From contig OU612066.1 in assembly GCA_914767715.1 (NCBI GenBank), positions 22,232,283 through 22,296,282 on the forward strand: a DNA stretch of 64,000 nt, read 5' to 3'. Shown piece by piece: positions 52,331 through 62,964 of this stretch. The notes below the pieces were generated by a model, which was given only the letters and a program-made list of their open reading frames with translations, made no database searches and was not told the origin of the DNA. The position numbers and the translations under genes are program-made. Position 1 is the stretch's first letter. Every line of letters starts with the position of its first letter. Source of the stretch: Membranipora membranacea. Lineage: Eukaryota > Bryozoa > Gymnolaemata > Cheilostomatida > Membraniporidae.

Positions 52331-52490
52331 CCGCGGGCCGTTTTTGGCCTCGGGCCGTTTTGGGCCTCGGGCCGTTTTGGGCCGCGGGCCGTTTTGGGTG
52401 TTTTCCGTAATGAGAATAACAAGTAAACTTACATAGCAGTTCTGTACATTTCTTCTTGTTGATAATATTCGTAATACGAACAGATGCTCA

Positions 52491-53849
52491 CTTATAAATA
52501 TCACTGAATATATTTAGTTCTAGACAAAGAATAACAAAAACACAGCTTGTTCAGTCGGTTGCTTATTTCTGATTGTTGTGCCAGTCATCATTGTGTTTAA
52601 AGTTGTGTCATGGCGCATCTCATTCAATTGTTGGCGGTTATTACTCTAGGTCACTCGATTTCGATTAGGAGTTGTGCTCTCAGTATTATATTATGTGATT
52701 AATAATTATTATGATAAATATAGGATGATATTACTTCATATTCAAAAATTAAAAAAGAAATTATGTATTTTATTTTTATGATGTGAATATGACGTCCAGG
52801 ATGATATTGACTACCAGATAAAATTGTGTTTAAATTATAATGTTTACGTCCCTTTACTAAATTCTTTAGATTCTCCAAACTGACTACTTGGTGTTCTATA
52901 TGAATATAAATACCATGAATGAACTTTTTCATGAAATTTCCATTCCATATTATTCGGCATCACTACATGCTGGTGTCAACTAATGCAGGTTTAAAATTTA
53001 GTTTGGTTTCATAAGATTTTTTTTTCCATGTTGAAAGATAACTATCCTTGTCTGTGCTGAGTCGTAGCAGAAAACATGGCTAGTGCAGACTGCAACCTTT
53101 CATTGCGATATCAGACAGTTTTATCTATTTAATGGGTACACCTTGGTCACATCAGTTTCATGTTAAAAGGGATGTTTTATTTTCAGAATAACTGAAATGT
53201 GACTAACTGCCGTACAGTGATATTCAGAGCTAGAAGGATATACACATTGTGGTATTATTAATGTAGAAGGGCCATGGAGTAGCTAATACATATACACCCC
53301 ATCTGATATGTGAAGGTTACCATAACTGGAAAAGGTGAGTTTACATAATTATTCCTTTCTTTTCCTTTAGGACCCGGTAGTAGTAAGAGTGTCCTCAGCA
53401 TATGAAGTTCTGCCTGGGATCTAAAGGTTGCTTGTTATGATCTTGGGAGATGTAGAAAGTTTAGTTTCAAAGATTTGGATTTAAGTCTTGGAACCAATTG
53501 TATTCATCAGCTCGATAATAATTCACATTCATTGTTTTTGGCAGTCATTACCCCTAACAAAGCTGAAAAATTTGCAATTTTTGTGTAACAATTAATCGAA
53601 ACAAGGAAATTTGCCTCTCATCATTTACACTACACCAGATATATCACAGTTAACCCAGTGACACCTATTCCTATTATTCACATTCAATATTTGAGCACCT
53701 GGCAATTTTTACCATAGCTGATTGCTATTATCTATCGCCACTGATGTGAATAAATTCATTTTAATAGTCCATTTCATTGTATGTTATTGATCAATAGTAA
53801 ACAATTGACGCTTACAGGTTAACTTCTATCAATCAATAACATATAAACT
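52491..53849. other. Divergent flank between acidic copy C and TRIM copy 4
   Basis: 52.5-53.65 kb aligns with 34.58-35.64 kb. Here the start of the acidic gene and the TRIM leader block are only about 1.4 kb apart, against about 2.5 kb in the previous unit. No conserved coding exon in it. Confidence 0.5.
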
Positions 53850-54011
53850 GTTTTGTTTAGCTTTTTTGTCAGGCTATTAACATCAGGCCGTTAACTCATT
53901 ACACAGCAGTCTGCAGTCACAGCTTGAACAAAGAAGTTATTAACAAGCAGTGGAGATTTAGATAGAGCAACACACTGAGAGTTTACAGGACATAACCATT
54001 GAGAATATCAG
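53850..54011 (+). promoter_or_regulatory. Leader block of TRIM copy 4
   Basis: The conserved non-coding block ends ATATCAG|gtcagt (exon end 54011), 475 bp before the RING exon. It is shared by all TRIM copies whose 5' end is in the window. It is probably the untranslated first exon. Confidence 0.6.
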
Positions 54012-54485
54012 GTCAGTAGTATGTAAAATCAAGGTTTTAGATACTCTCTCTAACTCTTTTAGGGTGTTGAACATCTAATCGCCTTGTTCAATTTTGTATC
54101 ACTGCTTACTCTAATTAGGGATTAGGGTAGCAAATAGTGGCATTTTATAGTCAACCAACTGAGATCTCAATTATGGAGAGCTATATTACCAGATTTGTAG
54201 TCACCCTTCTGTTAATATACATACACAGGTCATGCTCACAGCAGGCACTTGGCAAATAAAATTCATTGTTTGGGAGGGGCAGGGAGAAAGAGCGAATTTA
54301 AAAGAGTCTCTCCACTTCTGTGGTAACCCTCGGATGTGATTCTCAGTTTGTTATAGATGGCGATGTGCGCCTTCACCTGAGCAAGCAAGCACACCCACAT
54401 ATGGAAAGGCAAGGCCTCCCCTGATCTTCTTGTTCTAAGTATTGTTATTAGCAATATTATGTCAATAATTTATTCATGCTTTTAG

Positions 54486-57400
54486 ATCCACTGAGTGACA
54501 CACAGCATCACATAAGAGAAATGGCCGTCTCAGTAGCAGAAGATGCACTACATCTGGTCACATGTGGTAACTGCCTCGAGGAAGAGGGGTTTATCCATAA
54601 CCCGATGTTTCTGCCCTGTGATCATGTCTGCTGTGAGACTTGTCTGAGGAGGCAACTCAAGAAGACTGATGTAATCGAATGCAGAGTTTGTCAGTAAGTA
54701 TTAGCTTCACAGAGTCTCTAATATGACAGCATTTCTCAGAACAGTATTGCAATGAGTCTCTGATTCGAACTTTCAACTACGTATTATATTGTTGTGTAGC
54801 TCCACATTGATTCAACTTATCTAGTCAGATGATTAACACCATTAATCTGTGTCCAATTTAAAACATTTCCTTCACATAATTTCCTGTTGTCCAGGAAAGG
54901 GGGCGGGGCAGTGTTGGTGGGAGAGCTGGCAGGATAGAATAAGTGGGATGCGTTTCGGGATGGTCTAAGTGGCATGGTTGGCTTAATGGTACTGGCCACA
55001 TGTATCCTTCAGTAATTCAATTGTAACATTACTCCGCTCGATAATTGATTCAGTATGACATAATGCACAACATTTCCTGATTTGCAGAAACATGTGCAAA
55101 GTGGTTATAGACAACCTTCCCTCAGCCCTAGAGAATGTTCACCCAGTTACTTTCTGTGAGCCGTGCGAGCAAAGTGGGAAACTCAAGATGACTGCCAACA
55201 CTTACTGTCTGAACTGTGAACATAAGTTCTGTGCTGCTCATCAGAAGGTAAATACCAATCGTGAACTTTTCTATGGGTGTCTGTTAAACAGGTTTGAGAA
55301 ATAATTTTGTAATTTGAACAGCATTAGCAGTGATAGCTATGGAAGGAATGAGTAATATATATATATATTATGTTGATATATATAACTCTATGGTGAAACA
55401 TTAATGTAGGAGGGAGGGAGAGAACTTTGCTTTATGTCTATTAAGGATCAAGTTTTTGATAATTTTGTAATTTACAGCTTCACATTGAGCTAAACTGGCA
55501 TCATGAGACTCAGAATATAAAGGAGTACATGAGATCAACCTCAACAGTAGATCAGCAGAAGTTCTGTGAGACCCACAAAGATCAAGTCATCGGATTTGGT
55601 TGCTCAAAGTGTGCAAAGGTTTACTGTTTTGAGTGTGTGTCCTCTGTTGGCCTTTGCCAAAATGGTGAGTGACAATTCCAGTAACAGTGGTAGTATGAGT
55701 TCCATTTTATTGTAATTGCAGTCTCGATAACCTGATCAAAAATTTGTTCTCCCTCTGAAACTGAGGAGCCAACTCCTGACATCATAATTAACATTTCGCC
55801 TATCGGGGCCTCCACAGGAGGTGGGTCTCTTAATTAAAAAAATAAAAAGCAAAATTATCTTCTATTTGTCCCTTGTTCAGTAAGTAAGACCTGCTAGTGA
55901 TCTTGTTCCCGACGTGTTCACACTCTAGACAATACCCTTGACCGCATGTTCCTACTACTTCAAAATACACTCCTGCAATTTTATAAAGTTATGATCATCA
56001 CATTGAAATTTACTCATAATGTTAAATATTCCATCAATCTTATCACGCACCATCGATTATTAGATTAGACCAGCTTGTTGGTACCATATACCAAATCTGA
56101 TAGATTTGAGTTTTCTTATTACCCTCTAGGTTCCAACCACAAGCTCATGTCTCTAAAAGAGCTCTCAGCTGAGGTGAAGAGATTACTGGAGCCTAAGAAG
56201 AAGGAATGTGAAGAGTTGTTTGATAAATGGTCAGCTGTGATGGAGGAGGCAGCGGTCACTCTGTCTAACTGGGATACAGAAACTGAGAAAGCAGTCAAAC
56301 TTATTGATGAAATTGAGGAGAAACAGGTATTGTGATCATGCAGAAAAATCTCATACATAAACTGATGGCGCTTATTTTTTCACCAAGCTGTCATACCGAA
56401 TTATTCAGGATGTTCAAAAGTTTGAACACCACAGCAAAAAATTTATACTCTGAGTGAGCGTGAAAAATGATTTTGTCTGCCTCATTTGTATTTTTTCAGG
56501 ACTTAATAACACTGTAGAACCATTCCGTGGTCAAATTGTGCTGTTAGCAGCCTTTACATGTCTACTGAATCTCTTTCTTTTATAGATGAAAGCTATCAGA
56601 GAGAAATATGGAAAATTGAAGGAGGAGTATATCACAAACAGAAGCAGCACAAAAGATAAGCTAACAGAATATATAGAGAAGGATGCTGGTCTAAAACTCA
56701 CTGAGTTTCATGAACAGATCAAAATTTTACGGTCTGATCTATCTAAACAACACTGTGTAAGTAAATTCAATTTCAATATGATGGAAAAATCATAAATGGA
56801 GCCAAACAATGAGGCCCCATGACTCTCCTTCTACACCAACAAGCTGCATAGATACTGTAATTGTTGCTGAAATAAGACATGGGTTCTTTATTTGTAAAAC
56901 ATGGAAAGAAAGAAAATTCATTTACAGTCATTAGTAACTAGAACCGCCCTTTCTGTACTAAAAAATTGTGGTTGTCCCCTCATTGATATTAAGGAGGCAA
57001 CTACAGATTTTCTCACATATGCAAAGTAACCTAAAATTTAAGCACAATATTGTCATACGCAGTGAATGATTCAATTAAGGTGTATAACCTGACATTAGAT
57101 ATCAGATAACCTTAAAATTCTCACCTTAACACATTCGTCAATGATTTTAACCGATTGGGATATTTGAATAACAGACTTCGAGTATTTGAGTTATTGAGTG
57201 CGAGTGTGGTTACTACAATCATTTACATATTGCTTCCCTTTCCTATCACACAGGTTGACCTGCTGCAAACAAAGAAGGATTTGGAAGCTAAACTAGATGA
57301 TATGGCTAATGATGATGGATTCCAAGCTCTGGTGGTTGGAAACCAGCAACTGATCCAGACCAATGGTATGCCTCTAATTTTCCTAGTGCGAGCCTCGCCA

Positions 57401-58869
57401 TACATTGTGCAAGCGCTACGAAGCAACAGTTTCATGAAAAAGTTCTGCAAGATTATATTTTTAGTGGAAATGTAGGGCCCTACTAGCTGTAAAACAAACC
57501 TGTCAGTAATGTGTAAATGAATAATCCTAAAAACAGTAAAAATGCCTCTTGCCTATAGACATATCATCATAATTAATCACAGGGTTAGATGATATAGTTC
57601 TAGTGATTGCTGGATTTGTTGTAATTCTGGTGCATCAACACAACATGTAATATAAGTGATCAGTCATTTACTGTGTTTCAGATTCTGACACCACAGAGAT
57701 CAACGCTGCTCTGGTACCAACAGACGACTTTGTGATCGGTGATGAGCTCATGAGAAGTAGAAAATCTCCGACCTCGATACGGCTGGTGAAGCAGCTTGCA
57801 GCAAATACCTCCTGCCTCACATCATGTAGTTATAAAGGTGTAACTTATGTAGGTCGAAACAGAGGCTCAATCAACAGAATAGATGAAGCTGGTGACAAGA
57901 CATCAGACTTCATCAAACTACCCAGGGTCATCATCACCATAAGAGCTCATCAGGATCGACTCTACATTCTCATGTACGGAGAGCCTTACAAGATCTATGT
58001 GTATGATCTAAATGGTCAACACATCACATCCTGGGATCACACTGAACGCAGTGGTAATAATGCCGGCAACAAACTGTGCATTGTGAACAATCAGATCTTT
58101 GCTGCTGATGCCACCAATAAGAGAATCACTAACTATAATCTCAACGGGAAAGTGATGAGACAGATTCCATGTCCTACAATCCCGACCAAAACCTTCATAT
58201 CCATGTGTTCAGCAGGAGAAGACTCTGTCATCATCACCACTTACTCACCTGCTCAGGTATTCAAGTTCAACATGAGCACAGAGACAGTACTCTGGACAAC
58301 AAGCCTCACAGCAGAACCACTCTCTGTAGCCAGCAGTAATGATGTAGTACTGGTCAGTGGAGATGGACACTGGGGCAGTAAGAGAGGTGTATGGATAGAA
58401 GTTCTAAATACAGCGACTGGTAAGAACTTTACTCGTTAAATTATATTATATACATGTAGGTCTTCCATACAACAATAGAGTACTACAAAGTCCTGGTTAA
58501 ATTAGTTAGGGATTAGGGGATCAGTACCCTCATCAAAGCAACCAAACCACCAGTTAAATGTACGGATTTTGTTACCTTGTTCTGTGCGGTCTAATGTATA
58601 CATATACTTTCTTATCCTCTATTGCAAATTTCAGGTGAACACATAACAGAATTTAACGATCAAGAAGGAGTACAGACTCAAGTGCTTGATTTATGGACAG
58701 AGAATAACAGACTGCTGGTGCCCAGCTTTCAGCAGAGCTCTGTGCTGTGTTATGAACTTCTATATGTTTAATGTTTAGCTTTCAGTAACTTTATATAGGC
58801 AGTGAACTTATATATAAATTATGATTTACACAAAACTGTTGCCAACTTAATGATTACATTTCTAATAAA
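54486..58869 (+). CDS. TRIM-type E3 ligase, RING/B-box/coiled coil/NHL-like propeller, copy 4 (intact)
   Basis: Eight exons give an open frame of 624 codons: 54486-54693 (ATG 54521), 55088-55247, 55478-55664, 56130-56326, 56586-56756, 57254-57365, 57682-58419 and 58635-58771 (TAA 58769); AATAAA at 58864. Domains: RING about residues 15-58 (CGNC, CDH, CCETC, CRVC, all eight ligands), B-box 1 about 75-110, B-box 2-like about 130-170, coiled coil about 175-330, propeller about 335-620 with NHL-like strands (DATNKRITNYNLNGKVMRQI). The family ubiquitinates partners bound by the propeller (TRIM2/3/32/71 group) and acts in the cytoplasm; there is no filamin domain here. The start fits, because upstream in the exon only the untranslated end is conserved. 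Intron phases are the same as in copies 1-3. Confidence 0.93.
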
Positions 58870-61200
58870 CAAAATTTAGTTTTAGATATTTTAATGTTGA
58901 GGTCAACCTTATCATCATAAAGCTCACCACTATCAAGGCCGATAAACTTCATACTTTATAGAGTTCAAACCAAGTTAATTCATTAATTGTCATAAAACAT
59001 CATTGACAGTTGATGGCGTTGTTTACAAAAGTGCTAGCTAACATTCCGCAGCCTATTTATTACATTCCCTTTACAGTAATTTCCATCTCTCTCAATTTGA
59101 AATCGTCCGTTCCTGCAAAAATTTGTTTTATGTATTTACATTTATGTAATTTATGTAAAAACATTTATTATTTACGCCTGTAATAAACAGGACCCAAATT
59201 CTGACCTTAGCGGTTAGTCTCAGCAGGGAGAGAGGAAATCAATTTGTACTGGACTGAGCCCTTATTGATAGCTTCTAACATATTTAATTTCCACCATAAG
59301 AAAGCTGATTACTCCATGATTTATTTCCAGTTCACAGAAATACAGATTTGACTCTATTTAGTTTCCAGCTGCAAAAATCCAGGTCTTCTGATAGGATGGT
59401 ACGGCAATTGTAACTAGCAGTAGGCAATAGCCGGACATACATCGAAGTCATCAAGCCATTTTGCATCCAGCTTGAACATACATGTTAAGGCTTTCCGATG
59501 AGTCAACCTATAAAGGCCAGCGCTACAGACAGGATGGAGAACATCATTACAGTTAAAATAAGCATAACTGTATTTCTAGCAAATTCGCATTATAATAACA
59601 ACATTGCAACTTTGAGAACAGGATGTTTCACAGAGAAGAATGCTTATAGATAACATTGATGCCCCAATTATGTCGACAAGAAAACCAGTGGTTTGAAAAC
59701 AGCTTGAAGAGATTCCTTTTTCTTGTTATCCAGTGAATAGACAAGTCTGCTGGCATTCTTTGCTGGACATTGTCGATGCCATTTATTTTCATCAGATACC
59801 TCATCATAACTCCGAGCTCAGAGACACAGACGGTCCTCATATTAAATATTTTCATGGAAAGAATCATTCAGTGGATTTTTTCCCCATTTTTTGCAGTGTC
59901 AGTAGGCAAAGCCTATCTTTTGAGGCGGCTGGTAAGCCTGATCGCTCAGTGTTAGATCGTCTCAAGCATCTCATGCCTTAGTTGAAGGTGGAGTTATTCA
60001 CTTGGTCAATAAACTCCATCAATACAAAAATAAATGCTGTTCTGAATGGCCACTGAAAACTGTTGCTTTCGATGGGTGTTCTGAGACGTGTGGTAGGTGC
60101 TGTACGGGGACATGACTTACAGCACTCAAGGCCTATAAAATATTGTTATTGGTGCTGTAAGGCATGCCCCCTACAGCACCTGCAACATATCTCAGAACAC
60201 CCGACTGTTGGATTGGACTACGTACCTAAAATATGTCTTAGCAAACACTGTGGTCTGCACCAACAAACCATCTACTATGATCTTTTCATTAAACTGGGTA
60301 CTGCCGATACTCACCTGGAATTTCTCTCTGTAATGCCCGAAGGGTGGTATAGTCTCAAACATCCAACCAACGCTCTCTCAAATGGTCTCAGGCAAGAGAT
60401 CAATAAATTCCTTCACTAATATTGAGAGTTGTCCCCCCATTGATATTTTTGAGACAGTGACCCTCATACAGGAAATGTCTGATCGGCCATTTTGGATCAT
60501 GCAGACAACAGCCATTCCATTTCATCTTCCCAACTTTCTTTGATAATGTTTTCTTGTTTCAAACAAATCTCTATAAGTTTTATCCACTGAATTAAATTCA
60601 ATGGTTTTATCAAAAATCAAAAAAAGTGAGAAAAAGCTGCAACCAATTAACTTAACTTTTTTGCTACAGCCTACAACCCTTGGTACTCAACTCTTCTTTG
60701 AGAGTTGACTGGAGAATTATTATCCATTCCATGCACCTCTGGAGTTTTCCCTGCTGGGGGTGATTCATTGATACGATAGGTAGGTATCTGGAGTAACAAG
60801 CATGTTTACATTGCAAAAACATGTAATGCTTGTAACTCTAGATGCCTGTGTTTTGAGGAATTAGTTTATCATGGACTTCGGTTGGCAAAGTATATGTGTA
60901 TGTTACTTTAGAATAGATGAAAATGAGGAGGTGATTTATTTTCCAAATATATAATTTATACCTCAGCTTAGTAGTGCCCTCTAACTCCTTGCCTAGGCTA
61001 AGTACACTAGACTTAGTTTTTAGTTGGTTAGGTAGGCCTAAAAAATAAACTAAATGTTGTGAGTGGTTAGTGTTCTGCAAAATAATTCTATAAACTGTGA
61101 TCCATTTAACGATTCTATTGCTTCTCTTGGCCTCACTCATTATGATCATTAGACATCTCTCATCTCTCATCCAATTAATCTCACTCAGAGCGCTTTGGCT
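58870..61200. other. Duplicated spacer downstream of TRIM copy 4
   Basis: The sequence is close to 43.77-45.06 kb and, further on, to 6.4-7.3 kb (tgatcggccattttgg at 60480 and 6410). The frame at 60063-60419 spans a hairpin element and is not kept in copy 3. No gene supported. Confidence 0.55.
60074..60202. mobile_element. 129-bp hairpin, possible MITE
   Basis: The left arm from gggtgttctgagac (60074-60125) and the right arm (60152-60202, ending tctcagaacaccc) are inverted repeats with some mismatches around a 26-bp centre. The same left arm and centre occur at about 44957-45045, but there the right arm is lost at the unit 3 deletion junction. Confidence 0.6.
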
Positions 61201-62960
61201 CCTTTATATTGTTGTGAACGAGTTTAAATGAATGTGGTTACGCGTAATGTGAATCCTAGTAGGGATTGTGAGTATGATGAATTTTATGTATTACATTTGC
61301 TAGTTACCTTCTCGTTGTAACTGGCCCCGTATACGATAGGAGAAGTGGCTTTCAACACAGCAGATCAGATTGACAATTAACACTTGCTGGAATCTAACTG
61401 TGCCTTTATTTATCGTCGGATTTGAGTAAACTATGATGCTGCGTGTAAAAACTGTAATAATGACAATAGTTGATAATAATGGATAATATGTGTTATGCAA
61501 TTAATTGTGAGGTACATCAAATGCTGAGTATAATAAGTATAAAGGTCTGAACATCAAATATGATAAAGGATCAATATCTGTCGGCGGAGATGAAGACAAA
61601 CCTCTGTAGTCTCTTGTATACGTTGTCAGTAGTATTCTTTGGTAGCTTGTTTGATATGACAAACGGATAGATAAAATGACAGCGATCTGTGTCAAGTGAG
61701 CACTGTTTAGTAAACTGAATTCTAGATGAGTAAGTCAGTGCTTTTTATATGGTGGTTGTTGTTACTGTACCAGGATTATTGAATCATCAAAAATAATAGA
61801 AAAGGTAAAAATAGGGCTTGATAGTGTCACAATGTTTGGAAAATGATCCACGCTGGACAACGAGACCCAAAAACAAGGATAACATAACTGGACACACGGA
61901 GGCAGCCACCACACTGCAACAGCTGTGGTCACACAAAGGATTGCAAATCACCCAGAGATGTGAGGACAGTAATGAATCAACATGTTTTGCAATTGGGAAT
62001 CAAAACACTAAAATAAAGCTGTTTTGTGGTAAATGTAAATAAAAGGTGAATAATCATGTAAGGGAACAGATACTTGTTTACACTCGTGTACAAGAGAAGA
62101 CAACTACAAAGCATCACAAATATGTTCAACAGCATGAATGAGAAGCCCTAGTTCATACATGAATGAACATGGATGATTAGGGAGAGTGAGTGAGGTATTA
62201 ATAGCAAGTAAAGAGTTTAGCTCGGGGACTCTTGATCCACCGAGAGAGCTGAGCACAACAAAAATATTAATTGGAGCTGAAATATGTGGCAGCAGGACCC
62301 AGATATCTAGCCACATATTCAGCATTAGATAGTATTATAAAACCACCAGAAAATAACAACAAAAACAGCAACAAACAACAACAAACAACAATAAACAACA
62401 ACAAACAACAACAAACAACAACAAACAACATAATTGCGTGATTGTGCTTGCGAGTTAATATCTTGTTCTGTTTATATTTGTATATGTTTTCTATCATGAC
62501 GTTGTCTCTCACCCATGTTTTTGTCTATCTCTAGGTTCGATGTCACCGTAACAGGACAGGTCGATCAGGATTAAATTACTTGGATGGTTGTCGATTCAGA
62601 GGTAGAATAGTGTAATTCGGTGAGTTGTATATTTATATGAATTGAGCATCTGCCATTAACTAGTTGTTAGTGTACACCCCAAAGTGCACCATTTCAAGTG
62701 TATCAATATAGATGCAGTCGTGTATGAACAATTGTTTAAATTATCAGTAGCAAGGAAGAAAACCAGTTTGTCTACGACATGAGAAATTAGTCAATTATGC
62801 TTTGATTCAAAGATCAATAGCTGGCTACTGCCAAGAGAAAAAATAAATAAATAAATATACACAGCACAGCACAGCTTCAGATGTTATGAAGTAGAGTCAG
62901 TGATAAGTGCTTATAATCAGTTAGGCAAAGCAGCTAGAATCATTAGAAAAGTTTATGGAT
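61201..62960. other. Intergenic, no gene recognised
   Basis: No paralogue in the window and no convincing exon. The frames at 61818-62042 and 62104-62325 have no recognisable domain. A minisatellite of aacaacaaac-type units occupies about 62349-62430; its minus-strand frame (Val/Cys/Leu-rich) is a by-product. Confidence 0.5.
62349..62430. repeat. (AACAACAAAC)n minisatellite
   Basis: About eight units of aacaacaaac with single substitutions. Confidence 0.95.
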
Positions 62961-62964
62961 GCGA

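Larger units (their letters stand above)
49409..52406. mobile_element. 3.0-kb non-autonomous foldback element, 8-bp target duplication
   Basis: Flanking copies of gtaatgag (49401-49408 and 52407-52414) bracket the element; copies A and B of the same intron have a single gtaatgag at this place. The ends are inverted arrays of cccaaaacggcccgcgg / cccgaggcccaaaacgg. Inside are a 113-bp tandem array on the right with an inverted partial copy on the left, a 1.36-kb palindrome (49626-50990), and a second inverted pair (about 50992-51115 with 51505-51630). No transposase frame. An 8-bp duplication would fit hAT-type mobilisation, but the termini are not the usual ones, so the class is open. Confidence 0.88.
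45409..52490 (-). pseudogene. Acidic orphan protein gene, copy C (truncated, stop, split by insertions)
   Basis: Minus-strand exons: first exon around 52490-52430 (YYEYYQQEEMYRTA, but ATG replaced by ATC), E2 47285-47173, E3 46902-46831, E4 46474-46292 and E5 45627-45409. E4 carries an in-frame TAA (46401-46399), and its acceptor reads ctg instead of cag. E6-E8 are absent at a deletion junction near 45.1-45.4 kb. Intron 1, only about 0.4 kb in copies A and B, has grown to about 5 kb by insertion of a LINE fragment (47.5-49.3 kb) and a foldback element (49409-52406). The E5 exon has the longer form seen in copy A. Not functional as the full-length protein. Confidence 0.8.

Noticed and set aside
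52304-52504. Frame with repeated GPRPKTA on the minus strand
   Set aside because: It is produced by the GC-rich end array of the foldback element.
60063-60419. 118-codon plus-strand frame
   Set aside because: It runs through a hairpin repeat and the paralogous spacer at 44.95 kb does not keep it.
62267-62512. Minus-strand Val/Cys/Leu-rich frame that looks like a membrane protein
   Set aside because: It is the translation of the aacaacaaac minisatellite.
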